Source: Enterococcus sp. 9D6_DIV0238 (GTDB lineage: Bacteria; Bacillota; Bacilli; Lactobacillales; Enterococcaceae). From it: a stretch of DNA of 64,000 bases. Below, in pieces: positions 17,983 to 26,027 of the stretch. The stretch covers positions 1,515,501 to 1,579,500 of the forward strand of contig NZ_CP147246.1 of assembly GCF_002174455.2 (NCBI RefSeq), read 5' to 3'. Made by a program: the position numbers and the translations under genes. The stretch's first letter is position 1; every line of letters begins with the position of its first letter. Below the pieces are notes generated by a model. It had not been told where the DNA came from. It searched no databases and was given only the letters and a program-made list of their open reading frames with translations.

Positions 17983-19122
17983 TTAGTTTTTTAGAAATTG
18001 AAGTGACTGTGTTTTGTGCTCTGAAAATAATGGGTTGTCTGGGTTTAACTGAATGGCTTTGTCCATCGCTTCGATCGCTTCTTGATGGCGATTTAGACTG
18101 CGCAAGCTGTTTGCTTTGTGAAAATAAAAATCCACTCGATCTGGATAGTCTTTTAATAAATCATCCATCAATTCGACCGCTGCTTCATGACGTCCTAATT
18201 CTCTTAAAAAATTTGATTTGTGGTAGCGATAAAAGAATCCTTGATCCGTTTTGATTGCTTGATCGTATACTTTTAATGCTTGTTCTGTTTCTCCCATCAT
18301 ACGAAATGTATTGGCTAGATAAAAAGCAAACTCCGCCTCCTGCTGCCAGCCTTTTTTATAATATCCGATTGCTTTCTGGTAATCTTTTGACCGTTGATGA
18401 GTGTACCCTAAATAATAGAGCACATCTATATTCGTCTGATTTTGTTTTTCAAGTAAATCTAAAACTTGTATAACGGCATCTTCTCTTAAAAGACTGCGAA
18501 CTCTTTGGAAAAACGGTGCTTCGACTTCTTTTTTTTCGAGAATCGCAATTAGTTGCTCGTTTCCTGACTCCCTTGCGTAGTCAAGGGCATTTTTTCCTGA
18601 ATCATCTGTTTGGCTCACATCCGCCTGATGCTGAACTAGTTCTCGAATAACATCGCGATATAAGCGTCCACCATCTCCTAAAATCGTCGCTTCTAATAAC
18701 GCTGACCAACTCAATCGATTGACATGATCGACTGGTACTCCTGCTGCTAGACAGAGCTGAACGGTTTTCAGATAACCTTTTTCACTAGAAGGAAGCAAGG
18801 CTGTCCCGCCAAAACGATTCACTGATGGTAAATCTGCTCCTGCTTGAAGCAATTCATAAACAATGTCATCAAATCCATTCGCTGCTGCACAAATGAACGG
18901 CGAAAGGCTGGTATTATCTTTTTGATTCACATCCGCATGGAAACGAAGTAATTCCTTTACTAGCGCTAGATTATTTTGCTGAACAGCCATCATCAAAGGG
19001 GATCGTCCTGCTTCATCCGTCATAGAGACTTCTGCTCCTTCTTTAAGCAATTCATGCACACGTTCAATTTCAGCAGCGGAGATCGCTTCAAGTAAAGAAC
19101 GGTCTGTTTTTACCACATCCAT
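17983..19122 (-). CDS. Ankyrin-repeat plus TPR protein
   Basis: 379 aa from the ATG at 19122 (AAGGAG eight bases upstream; an in-frame GTG at 19131 overlaps that site). Residues about 8-200 carry five or six ankyrin repeats (for example GRSPLMMAVQQNNLALVKEL). About 215-379 carry four or five TPR-like repeats, the last containing HQEAIEAMDKAIQLNPDN. No signal peptide or membrane segment. It is likely a cytosolic scaffold. It lies between the AllG-like gene and the permease gene with gaps of about 20 bases on both sides, so it belongs to the operon, but its role in the pathway is unknown. Confidence 0.82.
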   Translation of the reverse strand: MDVVKTDRSLLEAISAAEIERVHELLKEGAEVSMTDEAGRSPLMMAVQQNNLALVKELLRFHADVNQKDNTSLSPFICAAANGFDDIVYELLQAGADLPSVNRFGGTALLPSSEKGYLKTVQLCLAAGVPVDHVNRLSWSALLEATILGDGGRLYRDVIRELVQHQADVSQTDDSGKNALDYARESGNEQLIAILEKKEVEAPFFQRVRSLLREDAVIQVLDLLEKQNQTNIDVLYYLGYTHQRSKDYQKAIGYYKKGWQQEAEFAFYLANTFRMMGETEQALKVYDQAIKTDQGFFYRYHKSNFLRELGRHEAAVELMDDLLKDYPDRVDFYFHKANSLRSLNRHQEAIEAMDKAIQLNPDNPLFSEHKTQSLQFLKN

Positions 19123-19142
19123 TTTGCTCACTCCTTTCGGTT

Positions 19143-20573
19143 TTATAATTGTTCACTAAACGCGATGATCGCTTTTTCAAATGCTTCCATTGGCGGATGT
19201 GTGATACCCGCACCGATCATTCCGATTCCTGCTTCTTTATGAGCAATTGCTGTATTGATGATCGGCAAAGTGTTGGTTTGGATCACTTTTAGGCTGTCGA
19301 TGCCGGAAGGAACGCCCATAAAATCAAGTGTTGGAATTGTAATGTTAGGATTTTCAGCGGTTGTGATTCCCTGCATCTCAACAGAAAAACGTAATGCATC
19401 TTCGATCGTTCCACCAACTAAGGCTACGATCGCTGGAGCTGCCGCCATCGCAAAGCCGCCGATACCATAAGTTTCTGTGATAGCACTATCGCCAATATCC
19501 AACCCAGCATCTTCTGGTTTATAGCCGGCAAACATCGGACCGATCACTTTTTGAGAAGGGCCTACAAACCATGGATTCCCTTCGATTCCACTAATATGAA
19601 TCCCAAATTCTGTTCCATTTCGAGCCATCGTCGTTACTACTGTGCTGTAAGGAATACCGACAGCAGAATCCAAGGCAGCTTTACACATTGCCATCCACGT
19701 TGGACCTGAGAAATAATCACTGCTGGCAACAAAATCGAACACTTCCTTCATTTCTTCGATCGTATGATCTGTTTGAATAATATACGGCGTCAATGCTTGA
19801 ATCAACAATGTTGTTCCAGCATTATTACGATTATGGCATTCATCGCCCATATGCAATGCTTGTGCCAGCATCAATTTCAAATCGATTCCTTCCTTACACA
19901 ACTTCATCGCATCTCTTAAGATCGGACCAAATGTATCTCTCATCCAAATCAGACGTTCGATCACACTTTCGTCATTGGCACCCATCCGTAAAATTTTAGA
20001 CATTTGTTCACTTAAATTAGTGAACGCTAAATTTCCGTACGTTTTATTTTCAACAATATGCATGTACATAGAAGCAGAAGTCACGCCAGCCATCGAGCCT
20101 ACACATTGGTGCTCATGACAAGGAGAAAAAATGATTTCACCAGAAGCTGCCACACGTTCGGCATCGTCTAAATCTTTTGCTAAACCTTCAAAGACTAGCG
20201 CACCTTTGACCGCACCTTTCATCGGACCATTCATTTTTTCCCAAGTAATGGGCGGTCCAGCATGTAAAATCATATTCTTCGTCATTCCTGGTACAACATT
20301 GATTGCTTGATCATACCCTATCAATGAAATTTGTGAAGAAATGATTCGATTCACAGCTTCTTCATTGGCCCTTTTGATTTTTTCGAGATTTTCGGGTGTT
20401 TCGATTTTTTCTAGCGCCGCCAAGATAGTGGCTTTTCCTTGACCAGGAGGTGCCCAATTTAGATAGTTAGCCTCTACGTGCTGCTCAGTCAACTCCTCTT
20501 GAAATGCTTCGATCCCTAAATCAATGATCACAGGCTCTTCTTGAAATAGCTCAGTAATTTTACTCATGGTCAT
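19143..20573 (-). CDS. allG: DUF1116 (YlbE/AllG-like) subunit of oxamate carbamoyltransferase-type enzyme
   Basis: 476 aa, the usual length for DUF1116. Recognisable segments are NYLNWAPPGQG near the N-terminus, ISSQISLIGYDQA, SPCHEHQCVGSMAGVTSAS and NRNNAGTTLLIQ. DUF1116 (YlbE) was recently assigned as AllG, part of the AllFGH oxamate carbamoyltransferase that splits oxalurate in allantoin degradation. The ATG overlaps the stop of the upstream AllF-like gene by four bases (ATGA), so the two are coupled. The symbol rests on family and order; the substrate here may differ. Confidence 0.8.
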   Translation of the reverse strand: MTMSKITELFQEEPVIIDLGIEAFQEELTEQHVEANYLNWAPPGQGKATILAALEKIETPENLEKIKRANEEAVNRIISSQISLIGYDQAINVVPGMTKNMILHAGPPITWEKMNGPMKGAVKGALVFEGLAKDLDDAERVAASGEIIFSPCHEHQCVGSMAGVTSASMYMHIVENKTYGNLAFTNLSEQMSKILRMGANDESVIERLIWMRDTFGPILRDAMKLCKEGIDLKLMLAQALHMGDECHNRNNAGTTLLIQALTPYIIQTDHTIEEMKEVFDFVASSDYFSGPTWMAMCKAALDSAVGIPYSTVVTTMARNGTEFGIHISGIEGNPWFVGPSQKVIGPMFAGYKPEDAGLDIGDSAITETYGIGGFAMAAAPAIVALVGGTIEDALRFSVEMQGITTAENPNITIPTLDFMGVPSGIDSLKVIQTNTLPIINTAIAHKEAGIGMIGAGITHPPMEAFEKAIIAFSEQL

Positions 20574-22117
20574 TCTGCCCCTTTCACGACAAATTCTCTT
20601 GCCAACAATCCGGCATTTTGACTGCTGCTGGCATATGTTGCACCAATTGCTGTCAATTTTTCGACTTGTTCATTGATATCCTGTTTATCTAAATCTGTTC
20701 CCAGCACATAACCAATGATTTCTAAATGACGGCCTTCTGCTGCTGCTTTTTCTTTTGCTTCTTTCATATAAGGTACCATTACACCGACTGGATCAGCATG
20801 TGAGCCATATCCTAGAACAAAGTCCATCAAGATAACCCCAACTGCTGGATCGACCGCTTCTTCAACAAAACGAGCGATTCGGTTTGATGGATCGATCATT
20901 GGATGCGGCTTGCCGTTTGTAAACTCATCTGCGCCAAAATCGATAAATGTATGGGCCTGACTAGGTTCACCAAAATGAAGTAGGTGCTCAGCATCCGTTG
21001 CGATATTGCTGTAAACATCTGAAAAACGTTCTTTTGCGGTAAACATGGCTTCATCACAAAGGGTTCCGCCAGTAAATAAACCGCGAATGTAGCGTTGCTC
21101 TGGATTTAATTTTGCCCGAACCTCATCGATCAATGGGAGATTCAATGGATGAACATCTAGACTATTTTTATCGATCCCAGCAAGAGTGACCGCTCTTAAT
21201 GCTGCAGCTTTAGACATTTTCTCAAAATAAATCCCTTCTTCATTCGGACGTGGCTCACTGCCAATAAACCAAATGACCACTGGCTTTGTTGATTGTCTAA
21301 CTCGTGCCAAAATTTTTTCTTCGACTATTTTTGCAGGCGGCTTAGAAATCAATACGATCACCTTTGTATCCGGATCTGCCTCTAACGCATCGATCGCATC
21401 CAGCATCATTCGCCCACCGACTGCCTCACTTAAATCTCGTCCACCGGTTCCGATCAATTGTGAAACACCTTCGCCAAACTCGTGGATGCGGACGCTGATT
21501 TCCTGACTTCCAGTGCCGGAAGCCCCAACGATACCAATACTGCCCTTACGCACTTTATTCGCAAAGCAGAGTCCTACATTATTGATGATCGCTGTCCCAC
21601 AATCAGGTCCCATCATCAGCAAGCCTTTTTCATGAGCTAAATCTTTCAATTGAATTTCTTCTTGCACACTTACGTTATCACTAAACATCATAACGTGTAG
21701 ATCATTCGCCAATGCTTTTCTAGCTTCTCTAGCTGCATACTGACCATTGACTGAAATCACGGCTAAATTAGCTTCAGGTATCGCCTTTTTTGCTGTCTCA
21801 ATCGTTGTATACTGCTCAGCAGATCGACTAGTACCTTTTTCCTTTTTCTCTGTCATCAACTGTTCGATTTCTTTGAACAGCTCTTCTGAATCCATTGAAT
21901 TATCTGCTTCAACAGCAATCACCAAATCGCTCGTCTGTGCCTGTTCAATCTCCGTTGTAAACAAACCAACATTTTTCATCACTTCTTTATTCATCTCTGT
22001 AGCCATTGCAATGATTGCCTGATCTACACCCGTCAATTGATTCGCTCTAGTAGACAAAGCCATCAACGAAACAGAATCAATATAGGTATTCGGTTGAATC
22101 TTGATACTGATTGACAT
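20570..22117 (-). CDS. allF: FdrA/AllF-like protein, CoA-ligase fold
   Basis: 515 aa. An N-terminal domain of about 110 residues precedes a succinyl-CoA-synthetase-alpha-like region: MMGPDCGTAIINNVG, then GIVGASGTGSQEISVRIHEFG and LIGTGGRDLSEAVGG (about residues 165-260). This is the FdrA layout, now AllF. With AllG and AllH it forms the carbamoyltransferase acting on oxalurate, giving oxamate and carbamoyl phosphate in E. coli. It is coupled by ATGA overlap to allG. The gene starts 660 bases after allH, the gap being filled with hairpin repeats. Confidence 0.82.
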   Translation of the reverse strand: MSISIKIQPNTYIDSVSLMALSTRANQLTGVDQAIIAMATEMNKEVMKNVGLFTTEIEQAQTSDLVIAVEADNSMDSEELFKEIEQLMTEKKEKGTSRSAEQYTTIETAKKAIPEANLAVISVNGQYAAREARKALANDLHVMMFSDNVSVQEEIQLKDLAHEKGLLMMGPDCGTAIINNVGLCFANKVRKGSIGIVGASGTGSQEISVRIHEFGEGVSQLIGTGGRDLSEAVGGRMMLDAIDALEADPDTKVIVLISKPPAKIVEEKILARVRQSTKPVVIWFIGSEPRPNEEGIYFEKMSKAAALRAVTLAGIDKNSLDVHPLNLPLIDEVRAKLNPEQRYIRGLFTGGTLCDEAMFTAKERFSDVYSNIATDAEHLLHFGEPSQAHTFIDFGADEFTNGKPHPMIDPSNRIARFVEEAVDPAVGVILMDFVLGYGSHADPVGVMVPYMKEAKEKAAAEGRHLEIIGYVLGTDLDKQDINEQVEKLTAIGATYASSSQNAGLLAREFVVKGAE

Positions 22118-22777
22118 AAAAATTCCTCCTTAATTTAAAAGCGGAACAGGCTCGTCTAGCCTTGACTGGAAAATAGGAAAAATGAAATGTGGTGCTTTTT
22201 GCCGCAATTCATTTTTATCTTTTTCCCGAAAGGCTGACCTGTGCAGCTGGATAACATTAAAAGCGGAACAGGCTCGTTCAACCTTGACTGGAAAATAGGA
22301 AAAATCGATTGAGGCGCTTTCTGCCTCACTCTATTTTTATCTTTTTCCCGAAAGGCTGACCTGTGCAGCTGGATAATACAAATGATCAACACTTTCTTAC
22401 GAAAGTCTTGTACTGTTCAACATCGGTTCATTTTATTCACTGTGTTTCTCAGCAAAAGCGGAACAGGTCGTTTAGCCTTGACTGGAAAATAGGAAAAATC
22501 GATTGAGGCGCTTTCTGCCTCACTCTATTTTTATCTTTTTCCCGAAAGGCTAGCCTGTGCAGCTGGATAACGATAAATGCGGAACAAATCGTTTAATCCT
22601 GTAGAAAATTAGGAAATTGACTTTGAGACGTTTTTTGTCTCATTGACGATTTATCTATTTTCCTAAGGATTGATTTGTGCAACTAGATAATACAAATGAT
22701 CAACACTTTCTTTGAAAGTCTTGTACTGTTCAACATCAGTTCATTTTATTCACTGTGTTTCTCAGCAATCCCCCCGT
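22118..22777. repeat. Array of four long hairpin repeats (A) with two interspersed B units
   Basis: The gap between allF and allH holds four imperfect palindromes of about 117 bases (A1 22137-22254, A2 22259-22376, A3 22454-22570, A4 22575-22690) and two copies of an unrelated 79-80 base unit B (22375-22454 and 22689-22767), in the order A-A-B-A-A-B. Each A begins near AAAAGCGGAACAGG and ends near CCTGTGCAGCTGGATAA. A4 differs from A1-A3 on both arms in a matched way (ACAGG/CCTGT becomes ACAAAT/ATTTGT; GAGGC/GCCTC becomes GAGAC/GTCTC). No gene is credible here. Confidence 0.9.
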
Positions 22778-23668
22778 CTATCTCTGTTTTTCCAACGTAA
22801 ACTCCACTCCTGCCAACATTCCTGAAAGGATATCTCCACCAGAAGTCGAGCCGATAGCTAAAACTTGCAGCATTTTTTCTTTGAGTAACGTTTCATCCTC
22901 ACCATAAAATAATTCATTTAAGAAAACACCCAAGCGCTCGCGCGCCTCACCTTTGATTGCCCAATCAAGTGTAGAAAAACTAATGACATTCGTTCGCTTT
23001 TTCAACTCTTGACGACAATTGATCAGCCATTGTTTCAATGAATGATACGGATAATCGGTTGTGGTAAAAATAAGTGCCAATCCAACTAAAAAGTCATCGC
23101 CTGAAGGGGTCAATCCCGGTCCTAACCCAATTACTCGGTTTAATTGCGTCATTGCTTGAAACAGCTGTTTCTCTTTTAAATAGTTAAGCAGATGACCCGT
23201 TTCCTTCCGAAGCATCGTATGCATCATTTTTTCATAAGCTGTAGTCTGAGTATGATTCAATAAATAGCCACCCTTACTATCGATTTGCCCTAACCACTGA
23301 TCGACCTTTTGAATGCGGCGCTCTAGCTCTTGGTAAGCCTTTTTTGAAGGAAAGAAAATTTCCGGGTATTTCCACTTCTCTACCTCGTCTATCTCTATCG
23401 CAGCAACATCCTCAATGATCAACTGGTCATGCTGTACAAAAACAGGTGTATTCAAAGGTATTTGTAGCTGGTCGTAAAAAAAATCAGCGACACGTATCGT
23501 ATTTGGTGCATCATCCAATTCAGCTGTGGCAATCGTATATAATGTACCAGAACCATCAATAATATTTATTGTCCGTGCAAATGTACTATGGATCGTTCCG
23601 GTCCATTGCTTTTCTTGAAGCTCTGATAGAAAGTATTGAGCAATAGAAAGACTTTTATACGTTCGCAT
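22778..23668 (-). CDS. allH: DUF2877 (YlbF/AllH-like) protein
   Basis: 296 aa from the ATG at 23668 (GGAGG eight bases upstream; the GTG at 23677 overlaps that site). The signature GLGPGLTPSGDDFLVGL (about residues 187-203) and the later STSGGDILSGMLAG loop define DUF2877, now AllH, the third subunit of oxamate carbamoyltransferase in E. coli. First gene of the minus-strand cluster, divergent from the PucR-type regulator, and separated from allF by the hairpin array. Confidence 0.82.
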   Translation of the reverse strand: MRTYKSLSIAQYFLSELQEKQWTGTIHSTFARTINIIDGSGTLYTIATAELDDAPNTIRVADFFYDQLQIPLNTPVFVQHDQLIIEDVAAIEIDEVEKWKYPEIFFPSKKAYQELERRIQKVDQWLGQIDSKGGYLLNHTQTTAYEKMMHTMLRKETGHLLNYLKEKQLFQAMTQLNRVIGLGPGLTPSGDDFLVGLALIFTTTDYPYHSLKQWLINCRQELKKRTNVISFSTLDWAIKGEARERLGVFLNELFYGEDETLLKEKMLQVLAIGSTSGGDILSGMLAGVEFTLEKQR

Positions 23669-23776
23669 CTTTTCCACCTCCTTGAATAACTCTTCTTTAC
23701 ATGATTAAATTTACACGAAGTAAGCCTTTTCAAAAACAGGCAAATCATCTGAATATCATCGCTTAAAGTTGTATAC

Positions 23777-23801
23777 TTTAACTAAGTACCGTATAGTTAA
23801 A
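23777..23801. promoter_or_regulatory. Inverted repeat, candidate PucR operator
   Basis: TTTAACTA and TAGTTAAA form a perfect 8-base inverted repeat with a 9-base spacer. It lies in the divergent region between allH and the PucR-type gene, 36 bases before the regulator start. Placement suggests joint control; binding is inferred. Confidence 0.45.
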
Positions 23802-23836
23802 CTAGTCATTCTTAGATAATGAAAGTAGGTGTCTTC

Positions 23837-25513
23837 GTGTTAACCGTCAAAAATTTCTTAGCATTACCTCAATTCAAGACATTCAATTTAGTTGCTGGAG
23901 AAAAAGGACTTGAAAATAAAATCACCGGTGTCAACATTTTAGACAATCCAGATGCTTCTGACTGGTTATCTGCTGGCGAACTCTTGATTACCTCTGGTTA
24001 CTTTTTTAGTGAAAATATAGAGACACAGCGTAGATTTATTCAGCGCTTCAAGGAAATCAACTGTTCGGCAATTTGCATTAAACCTCATATTTATTTAAAA
24101 GGAATCCCTGAATCAATGCGAGCGCTTGCTGATGAATTATCTTTGCCTCTTATTGAAATTCCTTATGGGATCGCGTTTTCAAAAATCATGAACATCGTCA
24201 TGGCAGAAATTTCCGGACGCGTGAACGAATTAAATCAAGCTTCTCTGGATATTCACTCACAGTTTTTTGAAATTTCTTTGCATGGCGGAGGAATGAAAAA
24301 AATTGCCGCTGGTCTGGCTCAAATGGTTCATAACCCAACCGTTTTGGTCGATATAGATTGGACTGTTATAGCTGTCAGCGATCAAAAAGTACCCATTATC
24401 AAAGAAACACTTAGAAAAACAGGTGACAGCTTTAGCTTTCCTATCACGATCTTCTCCGATTTACCAACTAATTTTGAACGAATTCAAAAACCCTTTACAA
24501 GATCAACACTGTTTAACGGGACAGAATACGCTTGGGTCATCATGCCTGTCTATTTTGATACGATCCACTATGGATTTATTCTTGTTTGTCAAATTGATGA
24601 AGCACTGACCGATCTTGATTATGTTGCTTTAGAAAATGGGTCGATGGCTTTTGCATTAGAGCAAATGCGGCTATTTGAAATCGAACGGACAGAAAATAGA
24701 ATTCGACGAGACTTTTTCGATCAGCTATTATCTGGTCAAATCAAAGATTTGGATACATTAGCAGCCTACGATTCAACGCTTGATCCAGCTTTAAACTACA
24801 CTGTTTTGATCTTTTCGATCCAAACGATCGAGAATCAAGGAACCTCATTGATCCAGAAAAAGCAGACAGAAGATCGACTAATGAAAAGCGTGCTTTCTTC
24901 TCTGACCACTTATATAGCCAATCGTTTTCCAAACCTGCATGTTTTCAGCCGAAAAAATCAGCTTGTCATGCTTTTAGGAACAGAACCGATCCTTAGCACT
25001 GTCAAAACGTATAATGAAGTCTCTGATACAGCAGAAAGAATTCGAATATATTTGGAGCAACTGGGCAAAACAGAGCAAACCATTTTTTGTACTATCGGTT
25101 CAACTTTGCCGATTTTAGAACTTTCTCAAAGTTTTGAGGAAGCAAAAAAAGTCATCCACTTACTTGAGGATGACGAAAAAGAAGAGAAAATCTATTTTTT
25201 CAACGATTTCTATTTTGATTCTTTTTTAGTGGATTCTATTTCAAAAGAACAGGGAAAAAAATTCTATACCCATTATCTGCAGCCTTTATTAGCTTATGAT
25301 CAAAAAAATAATACAAGCTTCACACCAACTCTAAAAGCTTATTTGGCTCATCATTTAAATATCGCAACGACTTCTAGAGCATTGTTTATCCATCGAAATA
25401 CACTCTTATATCGAATCGATAAGATCAAAAGTCTTTTACCTGTCGATTTGGAGCAAGAAAAAAATACCTTTGCTTTACAGCTAGCTTTAAAATTATACGA
25501 GCTTCATCGCTGA
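23837..25513 (+). CDS. PucR-family transcriptional regulator
   Basis: 558 aa from a GTG at 23837, chosen because the N-terminus then reads (M)LTVKNFLALPQF as in other PucR proteins and AGGTG lies a few bases upstream; the ATG at 23819 has no ribosome site. An N-terminal PucR sensory domain (about 1-130) carries NPDASDWLSAGELLITSGY. A central GGDEF-like/CdaR-type region follows. The C-terminus carries the helix-turn-helix YLAHHLNIATTSRALFIHRN (about 510-529) with NTLLYRIDKI. Such proteins usually activate purine or allantoin degradation genes in response to pathway metabolites. Divergent from the allH-first cluster. Confidence 0.88.
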   Translation: MLTVKNFLALPQFKTFNLVAGEKGLENKITGVNILDNPDASDWLSAGELLITSGYFFSENIETQRRFIQRFKEINCSAICIKPHIYLKGIPESMRALADELSLPLIEIPYGIAFSKIMNIVMAEISGRVNELNQASLDIHSQFFEISLHGGGMKKIAAGLAQMVHNPTVLVDIDWTVIAVSDQKVPIIKETLRKTGDSFSFPITIFSDLPTNFERIQKPFTRSTLFNGTEYAWVIMPVYFDTIHYGFILVCQIDEALTDLDYVALENGSMAFALEQMRLFEIERTENRIRRDFFDQLLSGQIKDLDTLAAYDSTLDPALNYTVLIFSIQTIENQGTSLIQKKQTEDRLMKSVLSSLTTYIANRFPNLHVFSRKNQLVMLLGTEPILSTVKTYNEVSDTAERIRIYLEQLGKTEQTIFCTIGSTLPILELSQSFEEAKKVIHLLEDDEKEEKIYFFNDFYFDSFLVDSISKEQGKKFYTHYLQPLLAYDQKNNTSFTPTLKAYLAHHLNIATTSRALFIHRNTLLYRIDKIKSLLPVDLEQEKNTFALQLALKLYELHR

Positions 25514-25559
25514 AAAAAGGACTGAGACATAACTCTACGAGCTACGACTCAGTCCTTTT
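25514..25559. terminator. Bidirectional terminator, EFAR-like hairpin copy 2
   Basis: AAAGGACTGAG pairs with CTCAGTCCTTT, with an inner AACTC/GAGCT arm, and T runs on both sides. It separates convergent PucR and fabN genes. The core matches the second stem of the repeat at 1395-1578. Confidence 0.85.
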
Positions 25560-25592
25560 AAAAACGAGTATCTTTTTCTACTACTTCGCTAA

Positions 25593-26027
25593 TTATCTAC
25601 CTACGATGAATGTCAATTCACATTCACAAACTTTTTTGTCCTCTACATATGCGGTCGCTTTTCCGATTCCTACATAATCTCTGATTTTCACGATTTCAAA
25701 GTGCAGCTTCAACACATCGCCCGGCACAACTTTTTGACGGAATTTTGCTTTATTGATTCCACCGATGTACGCTGTTTCACCTTGGAATTGTTCCATTTTT
25801 AGAATCAAGATCGATCCTACTTGTGCTAATGCTTCGATGATCAAAACACCTGGCATTGTTGGGTTACCAGGGAAATGTCCTTGGAAAAATTCTTCATTGA
25901 TCGTCACATTTTTCGTTGCGATGATTTTTTTCTCTGGAATAATTTCATCCACATAATCGATAAAACAAATTGGGTAGCGATTTGGGATCATTTCCATAAT
26001 TTCAGTTGCATTCATGATTCTTGTCAT
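25593..26027 (-). CDS. fabN: 3-hydroxyacyl-ACP dehydratase, FabZ/FabN type
   Basis: 144 aa from the ATG at 26027, which overlaps the fabO stop (ATGA) and has GGGAGG ten bases upstream; ATGs further out lie inside fabO. Hot-dog fold with the catalytic segment GHFPGNPTMPGVLIIEALAQ (His and Glu). Dehydrates 3-hydroxyacyl-ACP in fatty-acid elongation. In E. faecalis the FabZ homologue beside FabO and FabI is FabN, a dehydratase that also isomerises trans-2 to cis-3 decenoyl-ACP and so starts unsaturated fatty acids. The matching neighbourhood supports fabN over fabZ, but sequence alone does not settle it. Confidence 0.85.
   Translation of the reverse strand: MTRIMNATEIMEMIPNRYPICFIDYVDEIIPEKKIIATKNVTINEEFFQGHFPGNPTMPGVLIIEALAQVGSILILKMEQFQGETAYIGGINKAKFRQKVVPGDVLKLHFEIVKIRDYVGIGKATAYVEDKKVCECELTFIVGR

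Noticed and set aside
17922..18254. 110-codon plus-strand frame
   Set aside because: Antisense to the start of the permease gene and the end of the ankyrin-TPR gene; shadow of real genes.
22156..22392. 78-codon minus-strand open frame in the hairpin array
   Set aside because: It runs through repeats A1 and A2, its translation repeats itself, and it has no ribosome site.
22118..22777. Possible CRISPR array
   Set aside because: Units are long palindromes adjacent to each other with no uniform short spacers, and no cas genes lie nearby.
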